DNA of 64,000 nt from positions 1,984,001-2,048,000 of the forward strand of contig NZ_VFMR01000001.1 of the NCBI RefSeq assembly GCF_006715145.1. The letters are read 5' to 3'. This DNA is from Microbacterium sp. SLBN-146. GTDB taxonomy: Bacteria > Actinomycetota > Actinomycetes > Actinomycetales > Microbacteriaceae. The stretch's first letter is position 1. Each line of letters opens with the position of its first letter. Made by a program: the position numbers and the translations under genes. The notes beneath the pieces are model-generated. The model was not told the origin of the DNA. It worked only from the letters and a program-made list of their open reading frames with translations, and did not search any database. Positions 1-7,601 of the stretch are shown here, piece after piece.

Positions 1-374
1 TCGCGACCGCCGACCACTCCGCCGTCCCGCAGGTCGTCTTCACCGACCCTGAGGTGGCGGCGGTCGGACACACGGAGGCCTCGGCGCGCGAGGCGGGACT
101 CGACGTCCGCGTGATCGACTACGACCTGTCGTGGATCGCGGGCGCCTCGACGTCGTCCGACGACTACCGCGGCCAGGCCCGCGTCCTGATCGACTCGGAG
201 CGGGAGGTCGTCGTCGGGGCGACATTCATGGGCTCCGACGTGGGTGAGCTCCTCCACTCAGCCACGATCGCGATCGTGGGAGAAGTGCCTGTCGAGCGGC
301 TGTGGCATGCCGTGCCGTCCTACCCCACGCTCAGCGAAGTGTGGCTGCGGTGGTTGGAGACGTACGGCCGCTGA
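1..374 (+). CDS. Flavoprotein pyridine nucleotide-disulfide oxidoreductase, C-terminal part
   Basis: Only the last ~123 codons are in the window; the reading frame enters at base 3. The segment PQVVFTDPEVAAVG followed by GATFMGSDVGELLHSATIAI and HAVPSYPTLSEVW is the dimerisation domain of the dihydrolipoamide dehydrogenase / mercuric reductase / glutathione reductase family, a cytoplasmic FAD enzyme using NAD(P)H. The active-site cysteines and FAD-binding motif lie upstream of the window, so the substrate cannot be told. The HPT/HPS-type motif that carries the catalytic His-Glu pair in classic members reads HAVPSYPTLSE here, typical of the broad 'NAD(P)/FAD-dependent oxidoreductase' annotation. 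The gene ends 5 bp from the convergent polymerase gene. Confidence 0.9.
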   Translation, partial: ATADHSAVPQVVFTDPEVAAVGHTEASAREAGLDVRVIDYDLSWIAGASTSSDDYRGQARVLIDSEREVVVGATFMGSDVGELLHSATIAIVGEVPVERLWHAVPSYPTLSEVWLRWLETYGR

Positions 375-379
375 CCGGA

Positions 380-1459
380 TCACCAACCTCCACGGGTCGG
401 GGTGTGGCCCTCCCGAGCATCGTCGGGCATCTCCATCTCGGCGCGTGCGCCCAGCAGACGGATCTCCCGCCCGTGCTCGATCTTGTCGACGAGTTTCATC
501 GTCTCCGCCTCGACGAGCGCTCGGTCGAACGTGGGCGCGATCTTGTGGACGAACGTCTTCGTCGTGAAAGGCGCGTAGCGAACCTTGAGGCCGACACCGA
601 CGACGGCGCGTCCCTCCGCGGCGACATCGCGAAGCACCTCCGCGATGAGCACTCGCGCCGCCTGTTCGATATCGGTGCGCGCGACGAGGTTCTCTTGAAA
701 GGTCGTCTCGTGGCCGTGACCGCGCGCGACCCAGGGGGTGTCGTCGACCTCTGCGGACCCGTCGCCGCGCCCGAGCTGCCGATACCAGGGACCCATCTTG
801 GGGCCGAACTCGCCCGCGAGGGCGTCGACGTCCGCGCGCGCGAGCTCGTCGACGGTCGTGATCCCGAGCGCCGCCAGGCGCTTCGAGACCTTCGATCCCA
901 CACCCCACAGCGCGCTCGTCGGTCGTGGGCCCATCACCTCGAGCCAGTTGGCCGCCGTCAGCCGGAAGACGCCCTGGGGTTTTCCGAAGTCCATTGCGTT
1001 CTTCGCGCGCACGAGCGTGTCGCCGATGCCGACGCTGCAGTGCAGCCGTGTGCGGTCCATAACGGCTCGTTGGATGCTGCGGGCCTCGGCTTCGGGGTCG
1101 TCCGTCGTGATGCCGACGAACGCCTCGTCCCAGCCGAGCACCTGGACGACGGCTCCCGGGTGGGAGCGGAGCGTCGCCATGACCTCGTCCGACGCCGCGG
1201 TGTACGCCGGGGCATCGACGGGGAGGATGATCGCGTCCGGCACCTTGCGTGCCGCGATCCGCAGCGGCATCCCTGATCCCACACCGAAAGCGCGCGCCTC
1301 GTAGGAGGCCGTCGAGACGACGGCGCGCTCGGTCGGGTCGCCGCGCCCGCCGACGATGACCGGCAGGCCGGCGAGTTCGGGACGACGCAGCACCTCGACG
1401 GCAGCGATGAACTGGTCGAGGTCGACGTGCAGCACCCACGGGGCGGACGGGTCGCTCAT
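380..1459 (-). CDS. dinB: Y-family DNA polymerase (DNA polymerase IV, DinB type)
   Basis: A 359-residue cytoplasmic translesion polymerase. The N-terminal palm motif HVDLDQFIAAVE carries the first metal-binding aspartate (classic form DMDaFFA), and the second catalytic cluster is GWDEAFVGI, where most DinB proteins have S(I/V)DEAYLD. A helix-hairpin-helix thumb segment follows (ALWGVGSKVSKRLAALGITTVDELA) and then a little-finger domain. Length is normal for the family. The last ~15 residues are polar and I see no clear beta-clamp peptide. The aspartate replacing Gln/Ala in DLDQFI is common in actinobacterial DinB2-type enzymes. No LexA-like box is visible in the 40 bp upstream of the start, so SOS control is not supported by the sequence. 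Confidence 0.88.
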   Translation of the reverse strand: MSDPSAPWVLHVDLDQFIAAVEVLRRPELAGLPVIVGGRGDPTERAVVSTASYEARAFGVGSGMPLRIAARKVPDAIILPVDAPAYTAASDEVMATLRSHPGAVVQVLGWDEAFVGITTDDPEAEARSIQRAVMDRTRLHCSVGIGDTLVRAKNAMDFGKPQGVFRLTAANWLEVMGPRPTSALWGVGSKVSKRLAALGITTVDELARADVDALAGEFGPKMGPWYRQLGRGDGSAEVDDTPWVARGHGHETTFQENLVARTDIEQAARVLIAEVLRDVAAEGRAVVGVGLKVRYAPFTTKTFVHKIAPTFDRALVEAETMKLVDKIEHGREIRLLGARAEMEMPDDAREGHTPTRGGW

Positions 1460-1499
1460 GAGCGCCAGTCTGCCCCGTGGGCGGCTTCGTCGCGAGAGG

Positions 1500-2531
1500 T
1501 CAGACCCGCCGGTACGACCCGACCATGGGGCAGTCGAACGGGTCGCGTGCCGCGAGGCCGACCTCGTTGAGATACGAGATCACGATGCCGTACGAACGCC
1601 AGAGGGTCGTCTCGGTGTACGGGACGCCGAGCGTCTCGCACTGCTCCTTGACGATCTCGCGGGCGCGGGCGAGGTGCAGGCGCGGCATGTTCGGGAAGAG
1701 GTGGTGCTCGACCTGGTAGTTGAGGCCGCCCATGAGCCACGTCGCCCACCAGCCGCCGGAGACGTTGCGCGACGTGCGCACCTGCTTGCTGAAGAAATCG
1801 AGCTTCGCGTCCTTCGCGATGACCGGCATCCCCTTGTGGTTGGGGGCGAACGAGGCTCCCATGTAGACGCCGAAGACGGCCATCTGGACACCCACGAACG
1901 CGAAGGCGAGGCCGAGGGGGAGGAAGAGGAAGATCGGCGTCCAGATCACGGCGAAGCGTGCGAGGAGCAGCAGGATCTCGGTCGGGCGGTTCTTGACGGG
2001 CTCACGGCCGAAGACGTGGCGGAACGCGAGGAAGTGCAGGTTCAGCCCCTCGAGCGTCAGGAGCGGGAAGAACAGCCAGCCCTGGCGGCGCGTGATGAGG
2101 CGCTGGAGACCCCGTGCCTTCGCGGCATCCTCGTCGAGGAACGAGATCGTGTCGACGTCGATGTCGGGATCTTTGCCGACACGGTTCGGGTTCGCGTGGT
2201 GACGCGTGTGCTTCGTCGTCCACCACGAGAGGCTCATGCCGACGACGCCGTTTGCGAGGATCCGTGCGAGGCGGTCGTTCGCCGGACCGGAGGTGAGGAT
2301 CTGGCGGTGCGCCGCCTCATGTCCGAGGAAGGCGACCTGCGTGAACAGGATGCCGAGGGCCGCCGCGATGAGGAGCTGGAACCAGCTGTCGCCGAGGAGG
2401 ATGAACCCCGTGATGGCGCCCCCGAAAGCGACGGCGATGGCGGCGCCGATGAGGGCGTAGAACCACGGCGTACGACGAAGGAGGCCGCTCTCTCGGACGA
2501 CCTGCGACACATCGGTGTAGGCGCGGGCCAT
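1500..2531 (-). CDS. Membrane fatty acid desaturase
   Basis: A 343-residue integral membrane di-iron desaturase that would introduce a double bond in acyl chains of lipids or acyl-CoA. The three histidine boxes are visible: HEAAHR (about residue 92), HTRHHANPN (about 128) and, near the C terminus, NYQVEHHLFPNMP. The last has the Q-x-x-HH form of 'front-end' and acyl-lipid desaturases. Hydrophobic segments flank the boxes (WFYALIGAAIAVAFGGAITGF; LLLARFAVIWTPIFLF). It stands alone between the polymerase and the cold-shock gene. A role in membrane fluidity at low temperature is an inference from the family and the neighbouring csp gene. Start ATG at 2531; nothing decisive is seen in the 200 bp upstream. 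Confidence 0.9.
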   Translation of the reverse strand: MARAYTDVSQVVRESGLLRRTPWFYALIGAAIAVAFGGAITGFILLGDSWFQLLIAAALGILFTQVAFLGHEAAHRQILTSGPANDRLARILANGVVGMSLSWWTTKHTRHHANPNRVGKDPDIDVDTISFLDEDAAKARGLQRLITRRQGWLFFPLLTLEGLNLHFLAFRHVFGREPVKNRPTEILLLLARFAVIWTPIFLFLPLGLAFAFVGVQMAVFGVYMGASFAPNHKGMPVIAKDAKLDFFSKQVRTSRNVSGGWWATWLMGGLNYQVEHHLFPNMPRLHLARAREIVKEQCETLGVPYTETTLWRSYGIVISYLNEVGLAARDPFDCPMVGSYRRV

Positions 2532-2732
2532 GGGCGGGAACTCCGTCGTTCCAGCGTAGGTCTGACGAACGGGGCCGAGACGAGACTCGAGAACGGTGGA
2601 GGAGATGGAGGCACCTGCTTCGGATCGATGACCGCTGTGGCCGGGTAAGCCATGGGCGGATGCCGATCGCTACGCCCCACGCTACGCGTCGGCATATGAG
2701 GCTCGGCGTATATGGGGGCGTCTGTGGACAGA

Positions 2733-2767
2733 CCGAAGGCCGGGATGCGTTGCATCCCGGCCTTCGG
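2733..2767 (-). terminator. Strong hairpin terminator of the cold-shock gene
   Basis: Perfect 16-bp inverted repeat (arms 2733-2748 and 2752-2767, GTT loop) starting 8 bases past the csp stop codon. There is no T-run, as is usual for actinobacterial hairpin terminators. It probably also blocks transcription towards the desaturase. Confidence 0.85.
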
Positions 2768-2774
2768 CGACAGA

Positions 2775-2978
2775 TCAGAGGGGCCGGATGTTCGCGGCCT
2801 GCATGCCCTTGGGGCCCTGCTCGGCGTCGAACTCGACCTTCTGGGTCTCGCGGAGCTCCTTGAAGCCGTTGCCGGTGATCGCGCTGAAGTGCGCGAACAG
2901 GTCGGCGGATCCGTCGTCGGGCGCAATGAAGCCGTAGCCCTTTTCGGAGTTGAACCATTTCACGGTGCCAGTGGCCAT
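2775..2978 (-). CDS. Cold-shock protein (CspA family)
   Basis: A 67-residue single OB-fold RNA/DNA chaperone. RNP1 ([10 protein letters not shown]) and RNP2-like (LFAHFSAI) motifs are present, and the N terminus [17 protein letters not shown] is the family hallmark. The start is fixed by family length and by a good ribosome site (GGAAAG, 5 bases upstream, in an A-rich stretch). The protein is thought to melt mRNA structure in the cytoplasm, and family members are often regulated after transcription. The frame is open for another 115 codons upstream (see the next entry), so a longer fusion product is formally possible, but the RBS favours this short form. Confidence 0.95.
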   Translation of the reverse strand: MATGTVKWFNSEKGYGFIAPDDGSADLFAHFSAITGNGFKELRETQKVEFDAEQGPKGMQAANIRPL

Positions 2979-3293
2979 CGTGTCTTTCCTTTTTCTTTTC
3001 GGGCCGCGTGAGCGACCGGGGGTGCCGCGCCGAAGTGTGCGGAGCGGACGGATGGGGTGCGCCGTGGGCGCGGGCGGAATCCGGGTGACGGATGCCGCGA
3101 GGGCACGCTGCGCGTGCTCCTCGAACTCGTGGAAACCGAGGAAGACGCCGTGCGCGTCGTGCGCCTCGAAGCCGAGCGGAGTCGAGCTCACGAAGCCGGC
3201 GTACTCGCCGGCGCGTGTGGCCACGAAGACGGCGTCGTCTGCCTGACGCCAGTGGAGGCCTGGTGAAGAAGTGTTGTGGGTGACGTACGTCAA
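2979..3293 (-). CDS. Open frame fused in phase upstream of the cold-shock gene, function unknown
   Basis: Between a possible TTG start at 3293 (an ATG lies further up at 3323) and the csp start there is no stop codon in the csp frame. The encoded 105 residues begin with a protein-like segment: [17 protein letters not shown], then [20 protein letters not shown], then [16 protein letters not shown]. This looks like a small folded beta-rich domain rather than random sequence. After it come ~35 basic, low-complexity residues (many Arg, Pro, Lys) ending at the csp ribosome site. It could be a separate small protein that has lost its stop, the N terminus of a domain-CSP fusion, or coding-like leader RNA. 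I do not recognise a named family. Confidence 0.4.
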
Positions 3294-3493
3294 AGGGTCT
3301 TTCAGGGGATCGCATGATCGCATCGGTGCGATGCTGCGGAAGTCGAAGGGATGAAGGGGCTGTCGTGATCGACAGTCGCGGCGTCAGGGCGCGAATGCGG
3401 CGAGAAGACGCGAATGAACCCGATTGGGCCATGCCAGCCTAACATCCCTCGTGGTCTTCGCCTACGTTCCGTCGGAATCGGTGCAACGAATAC

Positions 3494-3527
3494 TGCGAGG
3501 GCGGCACATTCCTGTGCCGCCCTCGCA
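3494..3527 (-). terminator. Hairpin terminator downstream of msrA
   Basis: Perfect 15-bp inverted repeat (3494-3508 with 3513-3527, loop TTCC) located 35 bases past the msrA stop codon, in the gap between two minus-strand units. It separates the msrBA operon from the cold-shock unit. Confidence 0.85.
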
Positions 3528-3561
3528 GGTTTTCCAGCGCCTCGCAGAGGACGCCTCGTCG

Positions 3562-4104
3562 TCAGACCGTCGCGTCGCGCTTCGGCAGAACCCATCCGGC
3601 GCGCGGGAAGTGGCACGTGTAGCCGTTGGGGTAGCGGATCAGGTAGTCCTGGTGCTCGGGCTCGGCCTCCCAGAAAGGACCCACGGGCTCGATCGTCGTG
3701 ACGGCCTTGCCGGGCCACAGGCCCGATGCGTCCACATCGGCGATCGTGTCGCGCGCGACCTCCTCCTGCTCGGGGGACAGGGGGAAGATCGCCGAGCGGT
3801 AGCTCGTGCCGATGTCATTGCCCTGCCGGTTGAGCGTCGAGGGATCATGGATCTGGAAGAAGAACGCGAGGATGTCGCGATACGAGGTCTGCGTCGGATC
3901 GAAGACGATCTCGACGGCCTCGGCGTGGCCGGGGTGGTTGCGATAGGTCGCGTGGGCGTTCTGGCCGCCCGTGTAACCGACCCGCGTGTCGATGACGCCC
4001 GGCTGGCGGCGGATCAGGTCCTCCATGCCCCAGAAGCACCCGCCCGCGAGGACGGCGGTCTCCAGGCCGGGGCTCTGGGTGATGGTTCCGGTATCGGTGC
4101 TCAT
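3562..4104 (-). CDS. msrA: Peptide methionine-S-sulfoxide reductase MsrA
   Basis: A 180-residue cytoplasmic repair enzyme that reduces the S epimer of methionine sulfoxide in proteins. The catalytic motif GGCFWGMED is at residues 21-29 (active Cys23). Conserved [19 protein letters not shown] and YRSAIFP blocks follow, and a second cysteine in [12 protein letters not shown] can act in resolution. The start ATG at 4104 overlaps the msrB stop by 4 bases (ATGA), so the pair is translationally coupled. A longer frame reaching 4371 is open but overlaps msrB and has no support. The hairpin at 3494-3527 ends the operon. Confidence 0.96.
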   Translation of the reverse strand: MSTDTGTITQSPGLETAVLAGGCFWGMEDLIRRQPGVIDTRVGYTGGQNAHATYRNHPGHAEAVEIVFDPTQTSYRDILAFFFQIHDPSTLNRQGNDIGTSYRSAIFPLSPEQEEVARDTIADVDASGLWPGKAVTTIEPVGPFWEAEPEHQDYLIRYPNGYTCHFPRAGWVLPKRDATV

Positions 4105-4568
4105 GATGCGTTCTCCTGCGTGGTGTTCTCGAAGAGGGAAGAGTATGCGCCGTATCCCTCTTCCTCGAGCGAGGCGAGGGGGATGAAGCGCAGGGAGGCC
4201 GAGTTCATGCAGTATCTCAGGCCTCCCGCCTGGCGGGGGCCGTCGTCGAAGACGTGACCCAGGTGGCTGTCGGCGCCCGACGATCGCACTTCGGTGCGGC
4301 GCATCCACAGGGTGCGGTCGGTCGTCGTGGTCACGGCTCCGGGGTCGATCGGTCGGGTGAAGCTCGGCCATCCTGTGCCGCTGTCGTACTTGTCGGTCGA
4401 TGAGAACAACGGCTGACCTGAGACGACGTCGACATAGATGCCGGGCTCATGGGTGTTCCAGTACTCGTTGCGGAACGGCGGCTCGGTGCCGTCCTTCTGC
4501 GTCACGCGGTACTGGATGTCGGTGAGGCGGCTCACGGCCTCGGGGGTCTTGCGGTACTCGGTCGTCAC
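4101..4568 (-). CDS. msrB: Peptide methionine-R-sulfoxide reductase MsrB
   Basis: A 155-residue partner of MsrA that reduces the R epimer. Motifs: [33 protein letters not shown] and the catalytic [11 protein letters not shown] (Cys120). The zinc-binding CxxC pairs found in many MsrB proteins are absent. The GTG start at 4568 is fixed by a near-perfect ribosome site (TCAGGAGGAATC). It is the first gene of the msrBA operon. The open frame continues upstream to 5081, but that extension is the antisense of the ATP-grasp gene and has no support. Confidence 0.95.
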   Translation of the reverse strand: MTTEYRKTPEAVSRLTDIQYRVTQKDGTEPPFRNEYWNTHEPGIYVDVVSGQPLFSSTDKYDSGTGWPSFTRPIDPGAVTTTTDRTLWMRRTEVRSSGADSHLGHVFDDGPRQAGGLRYCMNSASLRFIPLASLEEEGYGAYSSLFENTTQENAS

Positions 4569-4674
4569 GATTCCTCCTGAGTCTTCCGCCACTGGCTGCA
4601 GCGTCACAGAAGACAACGGCGCCGCAGTGTCATTTGGTCCCGTGAACCTGGGAGGGGGCAGTGAGTTCGAGGGT

Positions 4675-5580
4675 TCAGTCGCCTCTCGGCGTGGCGGCCC
4701 GCGCGATCGCGTCGGCGACGCGGTCGATCGCCTCCGTCGCGATGTGCAGATTGAGGGCGGGTTCGACGAGTTCCACTTCGAGGAGCAAGAGGCCGTACTC
4801 GGCGGAATCGACGGTGTCGACGCGTGCATACAGGGGGACCGCCCCGCCGGTGACCTCGACGACGGCGTCCAAGACCCGCTCGACGAAGCCGTGCTCGGCC
4901 TCGGTCGTCTCGACGGCACGCGGATTCTCGACGTACACGCCCCCGATGAACCCGCCGCCGATCTCGAGGAGCGCCCCCTTCGCGATCGCGTGGCTGTAGT
5001 GGCCATCGACGGCGTAGAGAGCCTTCTCGTGGCCCGCGCTGAGCTCGGGGATCTCGGGCTGCACCATGACGACGTCGCCACGCGAGAGGATGCGCTCGGC
5101 GAGGGCGACGGCGCGGGGATCGGTCGCGTCGAACAGACCCGTGTCCTTCGCGCCCGCCGAGACGGCGGGCTTCACGACGACGCGGGTGTGGGCCGCGACC
5201 GCGTCGCGCGCCTCGGCGACCGTCCGGCAGTAGCGCGTCGGAACGACGGCGATGCCCGCTCGCTCGAGATCGGCGAGGTAGTGCTTGTCGAGGTTCCAGC
5301 GCATCGTCGCAGGCGCGTTCGCGACGCGCGTCGCGAGCTCCGCCCGATCGAGCCACGCGTGGAACTCGTCGGGCCGGTCGGGGTAGTCCCACGGGGAGCG
5401 GAGCACGAGGAGGTCGTAGGCCTCGAGCTCAGCGGCATCCGAATGCCAGACGACGGCTTCGGCGTCGACATCGCGGGCGCGCAGGGCGTCGAGGAGAAGC
5501 GGGGTGTCGTGGTCGGGGTCCACGGGGGAGTAGGTGTCGGTCACGACGATGCCGACGCGGGGACGGAGAGCGGTGGTCAC
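4675..5580 (-). CDS. ATP-grasp domain protein
   Basis: A 301-residue protein of the ATP-grasp superfamily (ATP-dependent carboxylate-amine or -thiol ligases). The N-terminal pre-ATP-grasp part begins [18 protein letters not shown]. The centre has [17 protein letters not shown], where the Lys and the loop bind ATP, followed by [10 protein letters not shown]. Near the C terminus a metal-site block runs [28 protein letters not shown]. This layout is like the RimK / glutathione-synthetase-like subgroup that includes the D-cycloserine ligase DcsG, but the substrate cannot be assigned. A GTG start at 5580 with a weak ribosome site is used. It is not clearly in an operon. Confidence 0.8.
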   Translation of the reverse strand: MTTALRPRVGIVVTDTYSPVDPDHDTPLLLDALRARDVDAEAVVWHSDAAELEAYDLLVLRSPWDYPDRPDEFHAWLDRAELATRVANAPATMRWNLDKHYLADLERAGIAVVPTRYCRTVAEARDAVAAHTRVVVKPAVSAGAKDTGLFDATDPRAVALAERILSRGDVVMVQPEIPELSAGHEKALYAVDGHYSHAIAKGALLEIGGGFIGGVYVENPRAVETTEAEHGFVERVLDAVVEVTGGAVPLYARVDTVDSAEYGLLLLEVELVEPALNLHIATEAIDRVADAIARAATPRGD

Positions 5581-5604
5581 GAGTGTCGAGCTTATTGACG
5601 GCGC

Positions 5605-6003
5605 CTATGCGCCGGTGACGGATGCCGCGGGCCCGTCGCCCGTTGATGCGGGCCGTGGGCCGCCCGCACGCAGTTCGGTCACGATCGCGATCCATCGGAC
5701 GAGGAAACGGGGTTCATCGAGGCGCCGGCGCCGCATCCACGACGTCACCTCGTCATTGCACTTGCTGGCGTTGCACGATCGGCACGCGGGGACGACGTTG
5801 TCGAGCGTGTACCTGCCGCCCCGGGAGATGGGCAGGACGCAGTCGCGTTGGAGCGCGACCCCGTCGGCGCCGCAGTAGGCACACGAACCCCACGCGTCGA
5901 GGATCGCGAACCACTGCGCGTCGGTGAGGTCGCTTCCGGATGCCGCGACCCGACGTGCGCGCCGCCGGGAGGCGCGCGCGGCACGTGTCTGTCGGACGAC
6001 CAT
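5605..6003 (-). CDS. Small HNH endonuclease-like protein
   Basis: A 132-residue basic protein. The core CAYCGADGVALQRDCVLPIS / RGGRYTLDNVVPACRSCNAS has the two zinc CxxC knuckles and the Asn of an HNH nuclease. The first-strand motif, normally D-H, reads D-C here (LQRDCVLP), so the usual general-base histidine appears to be missing. The C-terminal WMRRRRLDE segment is basic and could bind DNA. I chose ATG at 6003 because the longer frame (to 6099) would run across the start of the divergent gene at 6065. It may still be a structural zinc-DNA-binding protein or an active variant. Confidence 0.75.
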   Translation of the reverse strand: MVVRQTRAARASRRRARRVAASGSDLTDAQWFAILDAWGSCAYCGADGVALQRDCVLPISRGGRYTLDNVVPACRSCNASKCNDEVTSWMRRRRLDEPRFLVRWIAIVTELRAGGPRPASTGDGPAASVTGA

Positions 6004-6064
6004 GACCCTGACGCTAACGGGCCACGCGACGGCGCCGCGTGTGCCGCGCGGTAGCCTGGAGGAC

Positions 6065-6709
6065 ATGTCCCGCATCCTGCTGATCGGTGGCCACGGCAAG
6101 GTCGCACTGCTTCTCGAGCCCCTTCTGACCGGCCGTGGGGATCACGTCACCGCCGTCATCCGCAACGCCGATCACGAGGTCGATGTCGCGGCAACCGGGG
6201 CGACGCCCCTCGTCGCCGACATCGAGGCCTTCGACACGCGCCAGCTGACGAATCTCGTGAGCGGCAACGACGTCGTCATCTGGTCCGCGGGCGCGGGCGG
6301 GGGGAGCGCGCGGCGGACGTACGCCATCGACCGCGACGCCGCGATCCGCTCGATCGACGCGGCCGTGGCCGCAGGCGTGAACCGGTACGTCATGGTGTCG
6401 TACTTCGGTGCCGGCCGTGATCACGGTGTGCCGCCCGAGAACTCCTTCTTCGCGTACGCCGAATCCAAAGCGGCGGCAGACGAGCACCTGCGCGCGAGCG
6501 GCCTCGACTGGACGATCGTCGCGCCGAGCAGCCTGACCCTCGACGAGCCCACGCGTCGCATCGACACGGAGGCCGAGGAGTCGGGCTCCGTTCCGCGAGC
6601 GGACGTCGCGGCGGTCATCGCCGCCGTGCTCGCCGACGACACCACGATCGGCCGCACGATCTCCTTCAACACCGGCGACGTCCCCATCGCGGAAGCCATC
6701 CGCGCGTAA
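6065..6709 (+). CDS. NAD(P)H-binding atypical SDR protein
   Basis: A 214-residue Rossmann-fold protein of the NmrA/YwnB-like atypical short-chain dehydrogenase group. The N-terminal dinucleotide motif is LLIGGHGKVALLLEPLL (GGxGxxA). The usual YxxxK pair is represented by FFAYAESKAAADEHL, and DWTIVAPSSLTLDEP is the typical late strand. It probably binds NADP(H) and acts as a reductase or redox sensor in the cytoplasm; the substrate is unknown. The start ATG at 6065 lies 61 bp from the divergent HNH gene. A hairpin terminator follows at 6752-6796. Confidence 0.85.
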   Translation: MSRILLIGGHGKVALLLEPLLTGRGDHVTAVIRNADHEVDVAATGATPLVADIEAFDTRQLTNLVSGNDVVIWSAGAGGGSARRTYAIDRDAAIRSIDAAVAAGVNRYVMVSYFGAGRDHGVPPENSFFAYAESKAAADEHLRASGLDWTIVAPSSLTLDEPTRRIDTEAEESGSVPRADVAAVIAAVLADDTTIGRTISFNTGDVPIAEAIRA

Positions 6710-6751
6710 GTCCTCCCCGCGTCGCTCCCTCCGTCGACATCCCGGTGTCTC

Positions 6752-6796
6752 GCCGAGACGCCCCGTTGTTTGCGCCCAATAGCGGGGTGTCTCGGC
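6752..6796 (+). terminator. Hairpin terminator after the SDR gene
   Basis: 14-bp inverted repeat with one mismatch (6752-6765 with 6783-6796) around a 17-base loop, 42 bases past the stop codon at 6709. Confidence 0.7.
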
Positions 6797-6881
6797 GATA
6801 AGCCGGAGTCTCGACGAAGAGTGGGGTAGGGATGCCCGCCGCCGCTGTGGTGGCAGAAGGCTGGGAGGTGGCTGCGCGACC

Positions 6882-6926
6882 TATCGTTGAGCGGGTGAGC
6901 GATATATCGTTGAGTATCGTTCAACG
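6882..6926 (+). promoter_or_regulatory. Probable PadR operator cluster
   Basis: Three copies of TATCGTTSA (6882-6890, 6905-6913, 6915-6923) lie 41-85 bases before the PadR start. Two palindromes are built on them: CGATATATCG (6900-6909) and CGTTGA-N7-TCAACG (6908-6926). PadR regulators are known to repress their own promoters at AT-rich dyads, so this is the likely operator. The link is inferred from position and symmetry. Confidence 0.6.
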
Positions 6927-6966
6927 CGGTGGGCTACGGCTCCGCCGCTCGACGCAGGAGGTTGCC

Positions 6967-7530
6967 ATGAGTGGATTCTCGATGGGCGGACGCTCGTTCG
7001 GTGGGAACATGGGCGGAGGCGCAGGCTGGCCCACGGGTGGGCTGTGGGATGCCATGGAGCAGCTCCGCGGAGAGTTCGATCGTCGCGTGGGAACACGCAT
7101 GGGCCGCGGCGACGTGCGCGCCGCGATCCTCGCGATCCTCGCCGAGCAGCCCATGCACGGCTACCAGATCATCCAGGAGATCGAAGAGCGCAGCCACGGG
7201 GCATGGAAGCCGAGCCCCGGCTCGGTCTACCCGACGCTCCAGCTCCTCGCCGACGAGGGCCTCGTGCTCGCGGAGGAGTCCGGTGGTCGCAAGACCTATT
7301 CGCTGACAGAAGAAGGCCGTGCCGTCGCGGATGCCGCGGGCGACGCGCCCTGGCACGGCGAGCAGTCGCGCGAGTTCACCCGGGCGACGGCGCTTCCCAA
7401 GGCGGGCGCCAACCTCGCACAGGCGACGATGCAGGTCGCGACGACGGGGACCCCGGAGCAGGTCGAGGAAGCGATCGCCGTCCTGGAGGATGCGCGTCGT
7501 AAGCTGTTCGCGATCCTCGCGCAGGACTGA
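6967..7530 (+). CDS. PadR-family transcriptional regulator
   Basis: A 187-residue regulator. A Gly-rich N-terminal tail of about 25 residues precedes the winged helix: VRAAILAILAEQPMHGYQII, then the PGSVYPTLQLLADEGLV recognition region and the wing GGRKTYSLTEEGRAV. The C-terminal segment ANLAQATMQVATTGTPEQVE is a dimerisation helix. The protein binds DNA as a dimer in the cytoplasm; the ligand is unknown. The start ATG at 6967 follows GGAGG. The frame stays open upstream to 6832, but that stretch contains the operator repeats. The AarF-kinase gene follows 71 bp downstream on the same strand and may be co-transcribed. Confidence 0.9.
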   Translation: MSGFSMGGRSFGGNMGGGAGWPTGGLWDAMEQLRGEFDRRVGTRMGRGDVRAAILAILAEQPMHGYQIIQEIEERSHGAWKPSPGSVYPTLQLLADEGLVLAEESGGRKTYSLTEEGRAVADAAGDAPWHGEQSREFTRATALPKAGANLAQATMQVATTGTPEQVEEAIAVLEDARRKLFAILAQD

Positions 7531-7601
7531 CCGGAGTGCCGGCGGAAGGCGCCGAGGGCGCCCCCGCAGTCGCGCCGCGACGCCCGTCGCAAGGAGACCC
7601 C

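Noticed and set aside
3270..3295. TTGACG as a -35 promoter element upstream of the cold-shock unit
   Set aside because: No fitting -10 hexamer 16-18 bases downstream; it coincides with a possible TTG start of the upstream frame.
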